Virus record (IMG/VR): IMGVR_UViG_3300023176_004546
Location: 1-24,783 of that record
Reading direction: 5' to 3' (one strand)
Length of the DNA stretch: 24,783 bases
Source: a virus
Below the pieces are notes generated by a model that saw nothing but the letters and a program-made list of their open reading frames with translations, was not told the origin of the DNA and searched no databases. Positions 14,001 through 22,178 of this stretch are shown piece by piece (positions within the stretch are counted from its first letter, which is position 1; the number at the start of each line of letters is the position of its first letter). The translations under genes were made by a program, and so were the position numbers.

Positions 14001-14270
14001 AAAGGTTCTTCTCTTGCAAACTTACCAAAATATGCATTTGTTGAATCTCCGGCTTCTGCTGATGAAGTCACATTGTATTCAATCTACCAATTCAAAGACC
14101 GTACCATTAAATCAGTTTCGGATTATTTCTTCTTGAAACTTACAGATGATGATAAGATAGTTTTGGAAGATTCTGGAGGATATCTGCAATCAGAACAACT
14201 GGGTATTCCGGATGAAGCATTCAATGTAAAAGTGAATGTTCCTCCAAGAGCTGAAATAGTAACTACATAA
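11016..14270 (+). CDS. gp7: Baseplate wedge protein gp7-like
   Basis: A 1084-aa protein (T4 gp7 is 1032 aa), 1 nt after gp6. The N-terminus, with FPEFIQNDHVQFVQFLKYYYQFLES and NLIKNIKDLYAAKGTTDGHKLFFRILFDEEATILYPRD (about 180-220), matches the C-terminal half of T4 gp7, where a helical arm ends in 'STKGIEASYKFLFKVLYNEE'. The T4 N-terminal propeller domains are absent. Instead there are beta modules: two GETIVGQTSGA-type repeats (83-93, 119-129), GGSGYEIGD and GGYGYTSLPTVYF repeats, NIITED motifs (from 421 and 877), and a C-terminal duplication (W675 and W928 units, each with SDYFFLKL). It probably initiates wedge assembly by binding gp8 and the DUF4815 protein, as gp7 binds gp8 and gp10 in T4. 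The gene order 6-7-8 supports the call. Confidence 0.78.
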   Translation: MSSTIQNKISSLIQTQFPEFIQNDHVQFVQFLKYYYQFLESGKLTIEGVNSFIKIETNTLNYVLDQNDEKIVLEESTIKFKIGETIVGQTSGAQAKVLVDDFDRNSCIFISAQQLFIPGETVVGQTSGAKSAVISYQANPVQNIQQFLDYVDADYTVTNFLDKFRDAFMTSLPSTLASGISRRNLIKNIKDLYAAKGTTDGHKLFFRILFDEEATILYPRDNILRASDGVWSTDKILRVIELGNSNFTNLIGQRIYTLDSAERIVSSAVVVTVVKFREGSNLIAELSLDVDSIDGTFNVGDFVYGIDSVLDIQIRAEVQSIVTGSNITDAGFNYKVDDRIIFGSGGNNAAVAKIDSVGSGSIDEIMIESGGSGYEIGDKLSFDTTDTEGVGTVAKVSVVGGSFLLEDATDPFHMVTEDEDNIITEDNLYLQLETNLDSDSYLIKENLDTIIIEPGTFSEAVDDTSWHDEVGEITRIKIINGGYGYTSLPTVYFDLEVSQTNPTPTNGTGANLFALSTRTPGIGHAQGIAITNFGLQYTSSPPISFITNLIVKNVTGSFSAGDDLVSHPGTVTNYDASRRLLRLNTSGNFKKGDIVQGIAGQAEVHFNGTGTAESIVGTIGTTVGNFVNERGKISNDAMRLQDSYYYQDFSYVARLGQSINEWRYSHRKAVHPAGWNVFGEVSFSTLLLARPTVMQSTAVDGIPLLDFEMFFSRVFGRRLGTKTDGTEKSQNSNADKQDPDNLLPDERDVTLTNETFVRLNTNRGSHRNGSTLGDLVRYAFAVPPLLTNEIAYDYFDPGGRRITTSYNQNTLAEADALFANITKDLFPINQFKQYTIKAVSDYFFLKLDDGLGNKGGKILLEDYTDAYQFITEDRLENIITEDGFNLIGEEASDGFLQTEELGTPENAFKVKLNIPPPSEIRVYKPYDWNVFGNVSFSTVLRLRPTIIQTIIDETATVVDVLNVEVDYSTRLNVGANTIVQVSTTLKLSDNAGALWKGSSLANLPKYAFVESPASADEVTLYSIYQFKDRTIKSVSDYFFLKLTDDDKIVLEDSGGYLQSEQLGIPDEAFNVKVNVPPRAEIVTT
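13026..14270 (+). repeat. C-terminal internal duplication in the gp7-like gene
   Basis: Two diverged copies. Copy 1 begins at HPAGWNVFGEVSFSTLL (W675, codons from 13026) and contains AVSDYFFLKLDD and FLQTEELGTPENAFKVKLNIPP. Copy 2 begins at YDWNVFGNVSFSTVL (W928) and contains SVSDYFFLKLTDD and YLQSEQLGIPDEAFNVKVNVPP at the very end. Copy 1 is about 60 residues longer between the conserved blocks. Confidence 0.75.
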
Positions 14271-14279
14271 ATAGTCTAA

Positions 14280-14296
14280 AAAAGAATGGTTCTTTT
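14280..14296 (+). terminator. Weak AT-rich hairpin after gp7, possible terminator
   Basis: AAAAGAA (14280-14286) pairs with TTCTTTT (14290-14296) around TGG. The stem has one G-C pair only and its own T-run as 3' arm, so it would be a weak bidirectional terminator at best. It sits between the gp7 stop and the late promoter for gp8. A variant late element CATAAATA at 14266-14273 overlaps the gp7 stop just before it. Confidence 0.25.
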
Positions 14297-14320
14297 ACTA
14301 TTTGAATTATCATCATTTGA

Positions 14321-14328
14321 TATAAATA
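14321..14328 (+). promoter_or_regulatory. T4-type late promoter (TATAAATA) for gp8
   Basis: Exact TATAAATA in the 81-bp gp7-gp8 gap, 24 bp before ATG 14352 and followed by AAGGGA at 14337-14342. It is intergenic and correctly spaced to the gene start, the same arrangement as at 6693 and 8691. Confidence 0.65.
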
Positions 14329-14351
14329 TAAATTAAAAGGGAATAAAAATT

Positions 14352-15818
14352 ATGGCCGCTATTATTACTGAAAAGTTTCGCCTTCACAATGCGGAACAAT
14401 TCTTAGAATCATTTTCTGAAGCATCTTCCAACAATTATTATTTGTTTATTGGTAAAAGTTCTTCATATACATCAGGAACAACTGGTGGTGATGATAATTC
14501 TCCTCCTGTTCCAAATGATGATATTGTAAATGAATTTAGGGCATGGGATGCAATGCTTGCATCAAAATTAATTTCATCTACTGATGTTGCGTATGTTATA
14601 CCAAGAAAAAATTGGTCAAACAACACAAGATATGATATGTATAAGCACAACATCAGTCCATCAAATCTTGCTTCTTCATCAGCTTCTTCTCTTTGGGAGT
14701 CAGATTTTTATTTCATGACTTCTCAATATAAAGTTTATAAAGTTCTTGATAATGCAGGTGGAGCAACATATTCAGGTGCAGAACCCACATCCACACAAAC
14801 TACACCATTCTTTTTGGGTGGATATTATTTAAAATATATGTACACTGCATCAGCATCATATATCACCAAATTTTTGACAAATGATTTTATTCCTATTGAA
14901 GAAGATACTACTGTAACCAATGCTGCAATTTCCGGTGCAATTGAAGTTGTAAGTGTAGAAGGTGGTTCTGGATATGATGATGGCACTTATTATTCTCCTA
15001 TTGATGGTGATGGTTCAGGAGGAATTGTCCAGATAGTAATTACGGGTGGTGTAGTTCAAAGATTTGGTAGTACAAATTTCACAGAAATTTATGCCAAGGG
15101 TACAGGTTATACATATGCTTCTGTTGATTTGAATGATGTGTATTCTGATACAGGACTGACAAGTGCTGCATCAGTTGGTGCTGGAACAGGCGCTTCAATC
15201 ACACCAATCATTTCTCCTTATGGTGGTCATGGATCTAATGTTTATGCAGAGATGGGTGGGCATTATGTAATGATGAATGCAAAATTATTGCAAGCAGAAG
15301 GTGATGATTTTACTGTTGCAAATGATTTTAGAGAAGTTGGTATTGTTGTGGATCCTTATGAATACGGAACAACAACATTATACACTGCTGCTACTGCAAG
15401 ACAATCTTTTGCTGTAAAACTTGCAGCCGCACCTTTGACTGATTTTTCTATTGATGAAAAAATTACACAAGCAAATACTGGTGCGGTTGGTAGAATTGTT
15501 GATTGGGATGCCACGAATAATATCATTTATTATTTGCAAGAATATTATGCTGATTATGGATTGAATACAAGTGGCAATTATGTAGCATTTACTGGAACTG
15601 ATATTATTACAGGTTCGGCATCAGGCGCAAACGGAACACCATCAACTCTTACGGGTGCCATTGCATTGACTAATGGAAATAATATAAATTTTACGAATGG
15701 TTATTCAAATCCTGAATTAGAACCATATAGTGGAAAAATTGTTTACAATGAAAAACGCAGACCTATTTCAAGAGCTGCGGATCAGACAGAAGATATTAAA
15801 ATTATTGTTGAATTCTGA
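14352..15818 (+). CDS. gp8: Baseplate wedge protein gp8-like
   Basis: ATG 14352 follows AAGGGA (14337-14342). The 488-aa product is longer than T4 gp8 (334 aa) but matches it at both ends. The N-terminus has EKFRLHNAEQFLESF, then YYLFIGKSSSY, and AYVIPRKNWSNNTRYDMY, matching T4 'DAVIPRRDWGDTRYPDPY'. The C-terminus, YNEKRRPISRAADQTEDIKI, matches T4 'YMENRPPIIMAMDQTEEINI'. The additional middle part contains glycine-rich GGSGYDDGTYYSP and GAVGRIVD modules like those in gp7. gp8 dimers lie at the wedge's outer part and contact gp7 and gp10. A late promoter precedes the gene. Confidence 0.88.
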   Translation: MAAIITEKFRLHNAEQFLESFSEASSNNYYLFIGKSSSYTSGTTGGDDNSPPVPNDDIVNEFRAWDAMLASKLISSTDVAYVIPRKNWSNNTRYDMYKHNISPSNLASSSASSLWESDFYFMTSQYKVYKVLDNAGGATYSGAEPTSTQTTPFFLGGYYLKYMYTASASYITKFLTNDFIPIEEDTTVTNAAISGAIEVVSVEGGSGYDDGTYYSPIDGDGSGGIVQIVITGGVVQRFGSTNFTEIYAKGTGYTYASVDLNDVYSDTGLTSAASVGAGTGASITPIISPYGGHGSNVYAEMGGHYVMMNAKLLQAEGDDFTVANDFREVGIVVDPYEYGTTTLYTAATARQSFAVKLAAAPLTDFSIDEKITQANTGAVGRIVDWDATNNIIYYLQEYYADYGLNTSGNYVAFTGTDIITGSASGANGTPSTLTGAIALTNGNNINFTNGYSNPELEPYSGKIVYNEKRRPISRAADQTEDIKIIVEF

Positions 15819-15837
15819 GAACTGAAAGTATTAATAA

Positions 15838-18800
15838 ATGGAAAATACCAATTTAAATGTTAATCCATATTATGATGATTTTTCTGAAGATAGTAATTTT
15901 CACCGGGTGTTGTTTAGACCAGGTTATGCTGTACAAGCGAGAGAATTAACACAACTACAAACTATTCTTCAAAATCAAATTGAAAGACATGGTAGATTTG
16001 TTTTTAAAGAAGGAACAGTTGTAATTCCAGGCGCTCTTGGTTTTACAACTGATTATTATGCTGTAAAAATTCAATCAACATTTTCTAATAATGATATATC
16101 AGATTATATAAGTGAATATGTTGGTACAAAAATTACAGGAACAACATCTGGAGTAGTGGCTGATGTTATATCAGTAGAACCTGCCACTACAACAGATGAA
16201 ATTACTCTTTTTGTAAAATACAAAGAATCTGGAACTGATAATGTTACCTCTAGATTTGTTGATGGTGAAAATATTTCTTCCAATGCATCTGTTGGTGGAT
16301 TTGGAATAGGAATTGATTCTGCTACACTTGTAACAACTAATGCTACTGCAACAGGATCATCAGCAAATATTGAAGAAGGTGTATATTTTATTAGAGGACA
16401 TTTTGTAAAGGTTTTAAAACAAAGAATTATTCTTGACAAATATACAAACACACCATCATACCGTGTTGGTCTTCTTATTACTGAAACATTAGAAACTCCT
16501 GAAGAAGATACAACTTTATTAGATAATGCACAAGGATCTTCCAATTTAAATGCAAAAGGTGCACACCGTCTTAAAATCTCATTGACATTGGCAAAGTTAG
16601 GATTGTCAGATGAAAATGATGAAAACTTTGTAGAACTTTTGCGATTAAAAAATGGTGTTGTACAGGAGAAATCAAGAACAACAGAATTTTCTATTTTAGA
16701 AGAAACTCTTGCAAGAAGAACCTATGAACAAAATGGTGATTTTATTGTTAAACCATTTGATGTACAGATAAGAGAATGTTTGAATGATGGATTTAATAAT
16801 GGTGTATATCAAGAGGGAGATATTACTGAAAGTGGAAATGTTGCTTCTGAAGACTTTTTGACATTTCAAGTATCACCAGGTAAGGCTTATGTTCGTGGAT
16901 ATGAAGTAGAATCCATTGCTCCTAAATTTATTGATGTAAGAAAACCAAGATCAACTGATAGTTATAATGGAGCAATCACTCCTGTTGAAGTTGGAAATTA
17001 TGTTGTTGTAAATAATGTGTACAGTGCACCAGAAATATCTCCTTATATTAGTGGTAGTATTGATGAGCCATATAGAGTTATAGAATTGTATGATACACAA
17101 AATACAACTCCAGGTGCATCTAATGGAACAAAAATAGGTTATGCAAGATCAAGAGCATTTGAAAACATAATTCCGTCTGGCACAAATGTTTTTGATTCTG
17201 ATGCCACATTTAAGTTATATCTTTTTGATATACGAATGTTTACTAGACTTACTTTGAATGGAACACCTGCCAATGGTATTGTTCAAGGTGCAAAAATAAC
17301 TGGTATAACATCCAAAGCAACAGGATTTGTTACAAGTGATTCATCAGGAACAAATGTTGTTCTTACTACAGTAACTGGTAATTTTCTTGTTGGCGAATCT
17401 ATCAAATCAACTTCAGCCACTACAGCTGATGAAATTTTAGATGATGGTGCTACTGATTTAACTATTCAATCTATTAATATTTCAGATTTTAGTTCTGTAA
17501 AACAAGTTTATATGCCAAATGGTAATACAATTGATTTTACAGCAGATGTTGTTCTTCAAAATTCTTTTAATCTTACTGGATTTGTAACCAATTCTGGAAC
17601 AACTATTAATGGTTTTCAAACTATATTTTCTACTGAATTAAGAACAGGAGATGTAGTTTCTTTTCCATCTGGAGCTTCTGGTGCTCTTGAAGATAGAGTT
17701 GTCACTGTAGTTAGTGATACAGAATTGACTATTCCAACCGTTCTCTCCAATACTGTTACATCAGTAACTGCTACAAGAAAGAGGTCTCAATTAGTAGATC
17801 AAAATAAAAATCTTCTATTAAGAAAACTTCTTAAAAAATCTATCAAAACTCTTAAAACAGAAAACAATAGTGGAGTTTCTGATAGTACAGTTACCATCAG
17901 AAGATCCTTTGTAGGACAAACAAACAGTACAGCTGGTGAATTAGCATTTACTGTAGGATCAAATGAAACATTTGATGCAGTAGATAATATCAACTATAGT
18001 TTGGTAATATTGTCACCTGGAACCGGATCAGGTGTTGCTGGTCAGATTGTGAATTTGAATGATGTATCTGTTCAAAATAATTCTAATAGTTTGACAATTA
18101 CTTCTGCTGCTATTTTTGGTAACGGTGCAAGTGTTAGATTAATAGCGACTGTTACAAGAACCATAGTAGAAGAAAAGACTAAAAACAGAAATCGTATGAC
18201 TATGGTTTTGGTAGATAATGATGGAATTACACATGCGGCTGAATATGGAACTTCTGCACACCATAAAGAAATAAGTTTAGGTTATGCTGATGTTTTAAAA
18301 GTACATGCGATTTATGATTCAGAAGATGCTGGTACAGATCCAGTTTTGCCTCAATGGACGTTGGCAAGTAGTACAAGTGTTTTTATCAAAGGAGAAATAA
18401 TTACAGGACAAACATCAGGTGCTAAAGGTAGAATTATTAATCCTTCTGGTAATATAACTTTTATTCCTCTTAATACTATTTCATTCTCTTCAGGCGAAAC
18501 AATTAAAGGTGGAGAAAGTCAAGTAACAGCTGTTCTAGATACATTTACTGCTGGATCAAAAGATATTACAAACAGATATGTTCTTGATACAGGACAAAGA
18601 GATAATTATTACGATATTGGAAGAATTGTTAGAAAATCGGATTCTGTAGAACCAATAGGCAGATTGTTGGTTGTTTTTGATTATTTTTCACATATTGGTT
18701 CTGGAGATTTTTTCACAGTTGATTCTTATTCTACTATTGACTATAAAGACATTCCAACATACACTGCTACAAGAGTAGATCCAGAAGTGAGAGAACCCAC

Positions 18801-21800
18801 AGGTGAATATGATTTAAGGGATACAGTTGATTTTAGACCTAGAGTAGCTGATGCTACATTCTCTTCTCCAACAGTACAAGTTCAAAATCAAGATGCTCAC
18901 AAAGTAACGGGAATGTCATTTAATTTTCAAGATAGAAAATTTTTTGGAGATGGTGTTTCTGTAATAAACATTCCAAAAGACAATTCAAATTTTGGATATG
19001 ATTTTGAATATTATCTAGGTAGAATTGATTCATTCACAATCACACCTACTGGTGAGTTTAAAGTTATTCAAGGAACTCCATCTGAAAATCCTGCTCCTCC
19101 AAAAATGGCAGAAGGTGGATTGAAACTTGCAGAAAACAATGTGGCTCCTTTCATGGTGAATGTGAAAGATGCAATCACAAATAAAGAAGTCAAAAAGAAA
19201 TATACTGCTGCTGATTTAGGTAAACTTGAATCAAGAATATCAAATATTGAATATTATACTGCTTTAAATTTACTAGAAAAAGATGCTCAATCATTTGAAA
19301 TAATAGATGAAAATGGTTTGAATAGATTCAAATCAGGATTTTTGGTTGATAACTTTACCGGACATTCTGTTGGTGATGTTTTACATCCAGATTATAATGT
19401 TTCAATTGATATGGAAAATAGAGAATTACGACCTAAATTTTATATGAAAGGTATTTCTCTTTTAGAAGAAAATACAACTGATGCAGAAAGGTCAAATGAT
19501 TTTTATAGAAAAACAGGTGATCTAATTACACTTCCTTATGAAGATGTAGTCACTGTTCAACAGCCTTTTGCTACAAGAGTTGAAAATCTAAATCCAGTTT
19601 TGAATTTTTCTTGGAATGGAGTTTGTAAACTTTCACCTTCTGGTGATGAATGGTTTGAAGTGAATCTTCTACCAGATTTGATTGTCAATAGAGAAGGTAA
19701 TTTTGATACGGTTTTCGCTCAAAACAGAAATGCTATTGGAACTGTCTGGAATTCATGGCAGACCCAATGGAGTGGTCAAATACAAAGAACGAACAATACA
19801 CAATGGAGTGGAAGACAGCTTATACAAAGAACTGTCACAACAGAAACAGGTGTTAGTACCAGATCAGGAATTCAAACTTCTGTTGTTGCACAGATAGATG
19901 AGCAATCTTTGGGTGAAAGAGTTATTTCTCAGGCACTCATACCATTTATTCGTTCTAGAAATGTAACATTTAATGTTACAGGAATGAAACCAAGAACCAG
20001 AGTTTATCCTTTCTTTGATAGAACTAATATTGCTGCTCATGTTACACCAAGTGGCGGAAATGCTGGAGATGCATTGATCACTGGAGCATCTGGATCTTTG
20101 CAGGGTACATTCTTAATTCCGGATCCAAATGTAAGAGGTAATCCACAATTCAGAACAGGTGAAAGATTATTCAGACTTACATCTGATGCAAATAATGGAG
20201 AAACCAATGTAGAAACATTTGCTCAAGCCATATATTCTGCAACTGGTATTTTGAATACTGTTCAAGAAACAATCATTGCAACAAGAAATGCAAGAGTTGA
20301 AGTAAGAGATGTTTCTCAGACAACAAATAGCACCCGGCAGACTGTACAACAAAGAACAATTGCTTGGAGAGATCCAATTGCTCAATCTTTCACAGTAAAT
20401 ACCGATGGTGGTGAATACATCACAAAATTAGATGTATTCTTTTCACAAAAAGATGATGACATTCCGGTAACCTGTCAAATCAGAGAAATGGTAAATGGAT
20501 ATCCTGTTTTAAATGTTTTGCCATTTGGTTCAACAACATTAGAATCAAGTCAAGTATCTGTTTCTGAAGATGCATCTGCTGCTACTACATTTACTTTTGA
20601 TTCTCCTGTATATCTAAAAGAAGGTATTGAATATTGTATTGTATTACTGACCAATTCTGACAAATATTTGGTTTGGATTTCTAGAATGGGTGAACAAGAG
20701 GTAAGTGGTACAAGATTAGTTTCTGAACAGCCTTATCTTGGTGTACTTTTCAAATCACAAAACAATTCAACTTGGTCAGCGTATGATTTTGAAGATTTGA
20801 AATTTACACTTTACAGAGCATCATTTAATACATCAGCAACTGCTAATGTTGTATTTCATAATGATGACCTTCCTGTGAAAACACTAGATGAAAATCCAAT
20901 CAGAACTTTTGCGGGTAGCAATATTGTAAAGATTTATCATCAGAATCATCATATGTATCATACATCAAATAATGTACAAATTTCTGGTGTAACTTCTGAT
21001 GATGGTGTTAATTTAAATGGTATTCCATTGACTGAAATTAATGCTACTCATTCTTCTATAAGTAATATTGAAATAGATTCTTATACAATTACTGTGACAA
21101 CAAACGCAACCGCAAGTGGATTGAGTGGTGGATCTTCTGTTACTGCAACAGAAAATGCGTTAATGGATCAAGTACAAACTCTTTTTCCTGTAATTGAACA
21201 TCCTGAAACATCTATCTCATTGAAAATGGCCTCAACTTCTGGGACATCACCAGACGGCAATCAAGTGCCATTCTTAAAAGATGCTACTATTAATGCAAAA
21301 TCAATTACGATAAACGAAAATTATTATTTCACTAATCCAAGAATGATATGTTCAGAGTTGAATGAAACTAATGAATTGAGTGGTTCTAAATCATTGGATT
21401 TAATTTTTACAATGGAAACAACTGTTGATAATTTATCACCAATAATTGATACAGATAGAAAAACATTGGTTGCGGTCACAAATAGACTGAACAATGTTTT
21501 AACTGATGCTGACATTTATCCTTCAGAAGAATTCATAACAGCAAATGATCCTGAGGGTGATAGTCTTGAAACAGTATATGTCACTAAAAAAGTTCAACTA
21601 AAAACTCCTGCTTTGGCCATTAGAGTTATTCTATCGGCTGTGCAATTGGCATCTTCTAACATTGAGGTTATGTATAAAACACTCCGGTCTGATGATGCAA
21701 GTGACTTTGATGAAATTGGTTGGACATATTTTAATACAAATGGTGATCCTGATACTTTTGTCAATTCTTCTACTACAAATGATGATTTTCTAGAGAGGGA

Positions 21801-21921
21801 ATATACTGTAAATAACCTTGAAGAATTTATTGCATTTGCTATTAAAATAAGAATGAGAGGTACAAACAGTTGTGAAGTTCCAAGAATTAAAGACCTCAGA
21901 GCAATTGCGCTGGCAACATAA
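15838..21921 (+). CDS. Giant baseplate/tail structural protein, DUF4815-type
   Basis: A 2027-aa protein, the largest in the window, in the position of T4 genes 9/10. The N-terminus (NPYYDDFSEDSNFHRVLFRP, then YAVQARELTQLQTILQNQIE and FKEGTVVIPG, residues ~7-65) is the DUF4815 signature of marine T4-like phages. Residues ~96-105 and ~852-862 repeat the GxxITGxTSG motif found in gp7. Near 1340-1400 comes the segment GIQTSV, then SLGERVISQALIPFIRSRNV and YPFFD. Near 1511 comes DPIAQSF followed by a beta domain (DVFFSQKDDDIPVTCQIREM, SEQPYLGVLFKSQNNSTW). These blocks are familiar in cyanophage virion proteins. It probably forms the baseplate periphery and holds tail fibres. There is no strong Shine-Dalgarno sequence before ATG 15838. 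The exact T4 counterpart is uncertain. Confidence 0.8.
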   Translation: MENTNLNVNPYYDDFSEDSNFHRVLFRPGYAVQARELTQLQTILQNQIERHGRFVFKEGTVVIPGALGFTTDYYAVKIQSTFSNNDISDYISEYVGTKITGTTSGVVADVISVEPATTTDEITLFVKYKESGTDNVTSRFVDGENISSNASVGGFGIGIDSATLVTTNATATGSSANIEEGVYFIRGHFVKVLKQRIILDKYTNTPSYRVGLLITETLETPEEDTTLLDNAQGSSNLNAKGAHRLKISLTLAKLGLSDENDENFVELLRLKNGVVQEKSRTTEFSILEETLARRTYEQNGDFIVKPFDVQIRECLNDGFNNGVYQEGDITESGNVASEDFLTFQVSPGKAYVRGYEVESIAPKFIDVRKPRSTDSYNGAITPVEVGNYVVVNNVYSAPEISPYISGSIDEPYRVIELYDTQNTTPGASNGTKIGYARSRAFENIIPSGTNVFDSDATFKLYLFDIRMFTRLTLNGTPANGIVQGAKITGITSKATGFVTSDSSGTNVVLTTVTGNFLVGESIKSTSATTADEILDDGATDLTIQSINISDFSSVKQVYMPNGNTIDFTADVVLQNSFNLTGFVTNSGTTINGFQTIFSTELRTGDVVSFPSGASGALEDRVVTVVSDTELTIPTVLSNTVTSVTATRKRSQLVDQNKNLLLRKLLKKSIKTLKTENNSGVSDSTVTIRRSFVGQTNSTAGELAFTVGSNETFDAVDNINYSLVILSPGTGSGVAGQIVNLNDVSVQNNSNSLTITSAAIFGNGASVRLIATVTRTIVEEKTKNRNRMTMVLVDNDGITHAAEYGTSAHHKEISLGYADVLKVHAIYDSEDAGTDPVLPQWTLASSTSVFIKGEIITGQTSGAKGRIINPSGNITFIPLNTISFSSGETIKGGESQVTAVLDTFTAGSKDITNRYVLDTGQRDNYYDIGRIVRKSDSVEPIGRLLVVFDYFSHIGSGDFFTVDSYSTIDYKDIPTYTATRVDPEVREPTGEYDLRDTVDFRPRVADATFSSPTVQVQNQDAHKVTGMSFNFQDRKFFGDGVSVINIPKDNSNFGYDFEYYLGRIDSFTITPTGEFKVIQGTPSENPAPPKMAEGGLKLAENNVAPFMVNVKDAITNKEVKKKYTAADLGKLESRISNIEYYTALNLLEKDAQSFEIIDENGLNRFKSGFLVDNFTGHSVGDVLHPDYNVSIDMENRELRPKFYMKGISLLEENTTDAERSNDFYRKTGDLITLPYEDVVTVQQPFATRVENLNPVLNFSWNGVCKLSPSGDEWFEVNLLPDLIVNREGNFDTVFAQNRNAIGTVWNSWQTQWSGQIQRTNNTQWSGRQLIQRTVTTETGVSTRSGIQTSVVAQIDEQSLGERVISQALIPFIRSRNVTFNVTGMKPRTRVYPFFDRTNIAAHVTPSGGNAGDALITGASGSLQGTFLIPDPNVRGNPQFRTGERLFRLTSDANNGETNVETFAQAIYSATGILNTVQETIIATRNARVEVRDVSQTTNSTRQTVQQRTIAWRDPIAQSFTVNTDGGEYITKLDVFFSQKDDDIPVTCQIREMVNGYPVLNVLPFGSTTLESSQVSVSEDASAATTFTFDSPVYLKEGIEYCIVLLTNSDKYLVWISRMGEQEVSGTRLVSEQPYLGVLFKSQNNSTWSAYDFEDLKFTLYRASFNTSATANVVFHNDDLPVKTLDENPIRTFAGSNIVKIYHQNHHMYHTSNNVQISGVTSDDGVNLNGIPLTEINATHSSISNIEIDSYTITVTTNATASGLSGGSSVTATENALMDQVQTLFPVIEHPETSISLKMASTSGTSPDGNQVPFLKDATINAKSITINENYYFTNPRMICSELNETNELSGSKSLDLIFTMETTVDNLSPIIDTDRKTLVAVTNRLNNVLTDADIYPSEEFITANDPEGDSLETVYVTKKVQLKTPALAIRVILSAVQLASSNIEVMYKTLRSDDASDFDEIGWTYFNTNGDPDTFVNSSTTNDDFLEREYTVNNLEEFIAFAIKIRMRGTNSCEVPRIKDLRAIALAT

Positions 21922-21935
21922 GATAGGTATTTAAA

Positions 21936-22178
21936 ATGGGCGCATTTGTAAAGGTGGAAGGACATTCTGATTTAGAAAGAGATAAAAATTCAAACGCTAT
22001 TATCAATACAAATTTTTCAGCATATGAAGCAGCTAAGAAAAGAGCAACCGCTGAAAAAAGAAAAAATGATGATATTAGGGATGCAATAAGAGATATAAAT
22101 ATTCTAAAGAATGAGATGAAAGAAATTCGTTCACTTTTAATAAAAATGGTAGAAAGCAAAAACAATGGCAATTCATAA
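21936..22178 (+). CDS. Small conserved virion-cluster protein (VKVEGHSDL type)
   Basis: An 80-aa protein starting at 21936, 14 nt after the giant structural gene. The N-terminus FVKVEGHSDLERDKNSNAIIN is a pattern I recall in small proteins encoded next to the DUF4815 gene in cyanophages. The rest is a charged helix, probably a coiled coil (AAKKRATAEKRKNDDIRDAIRDINILKNEM). No enzyme motif. It is likely a minor tail protein or assembly chaperone for the neighbouring fibre proteins; function is inferred from position only. It overlaps the next gene by 14 nt. An exact TATAAATA lies at 22094-22101 inside it. Confidence 0.78.
   Translation: MGAFVKVEGHSDLERDKNSNAIINTNFSAYEAAKKRATAEKRKNDDIRDAIRDINILKNEMKEIRSLLIKMVESKNNGNS
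22094..22101 (+). promoter_or_regulatory. Possible intragenic T4-type late promoter (TATAAATA)
   Basis: Exact octamer within the upstream coding region, 64 bp before the tail-fibre-like gene at 22165, which has no intergenic promoter because it overlaps its neighbour. A chance match is quite possible at this AT content. Confidence 0.3.

Noticed and set aside
5875-15690. Other near matches to the late promoter (TATAAAAT, TATAAATT)
   Set aside because: They lie inside coding regions, miss the consensus, and are expected by chance in such AT-rich DNA.
16104-16544. Minus-strand open frame of 146 codons inside the giant structural gene
   Set aside because: Antisense shadow of a well-supported coding region with no recognisable protein motif.
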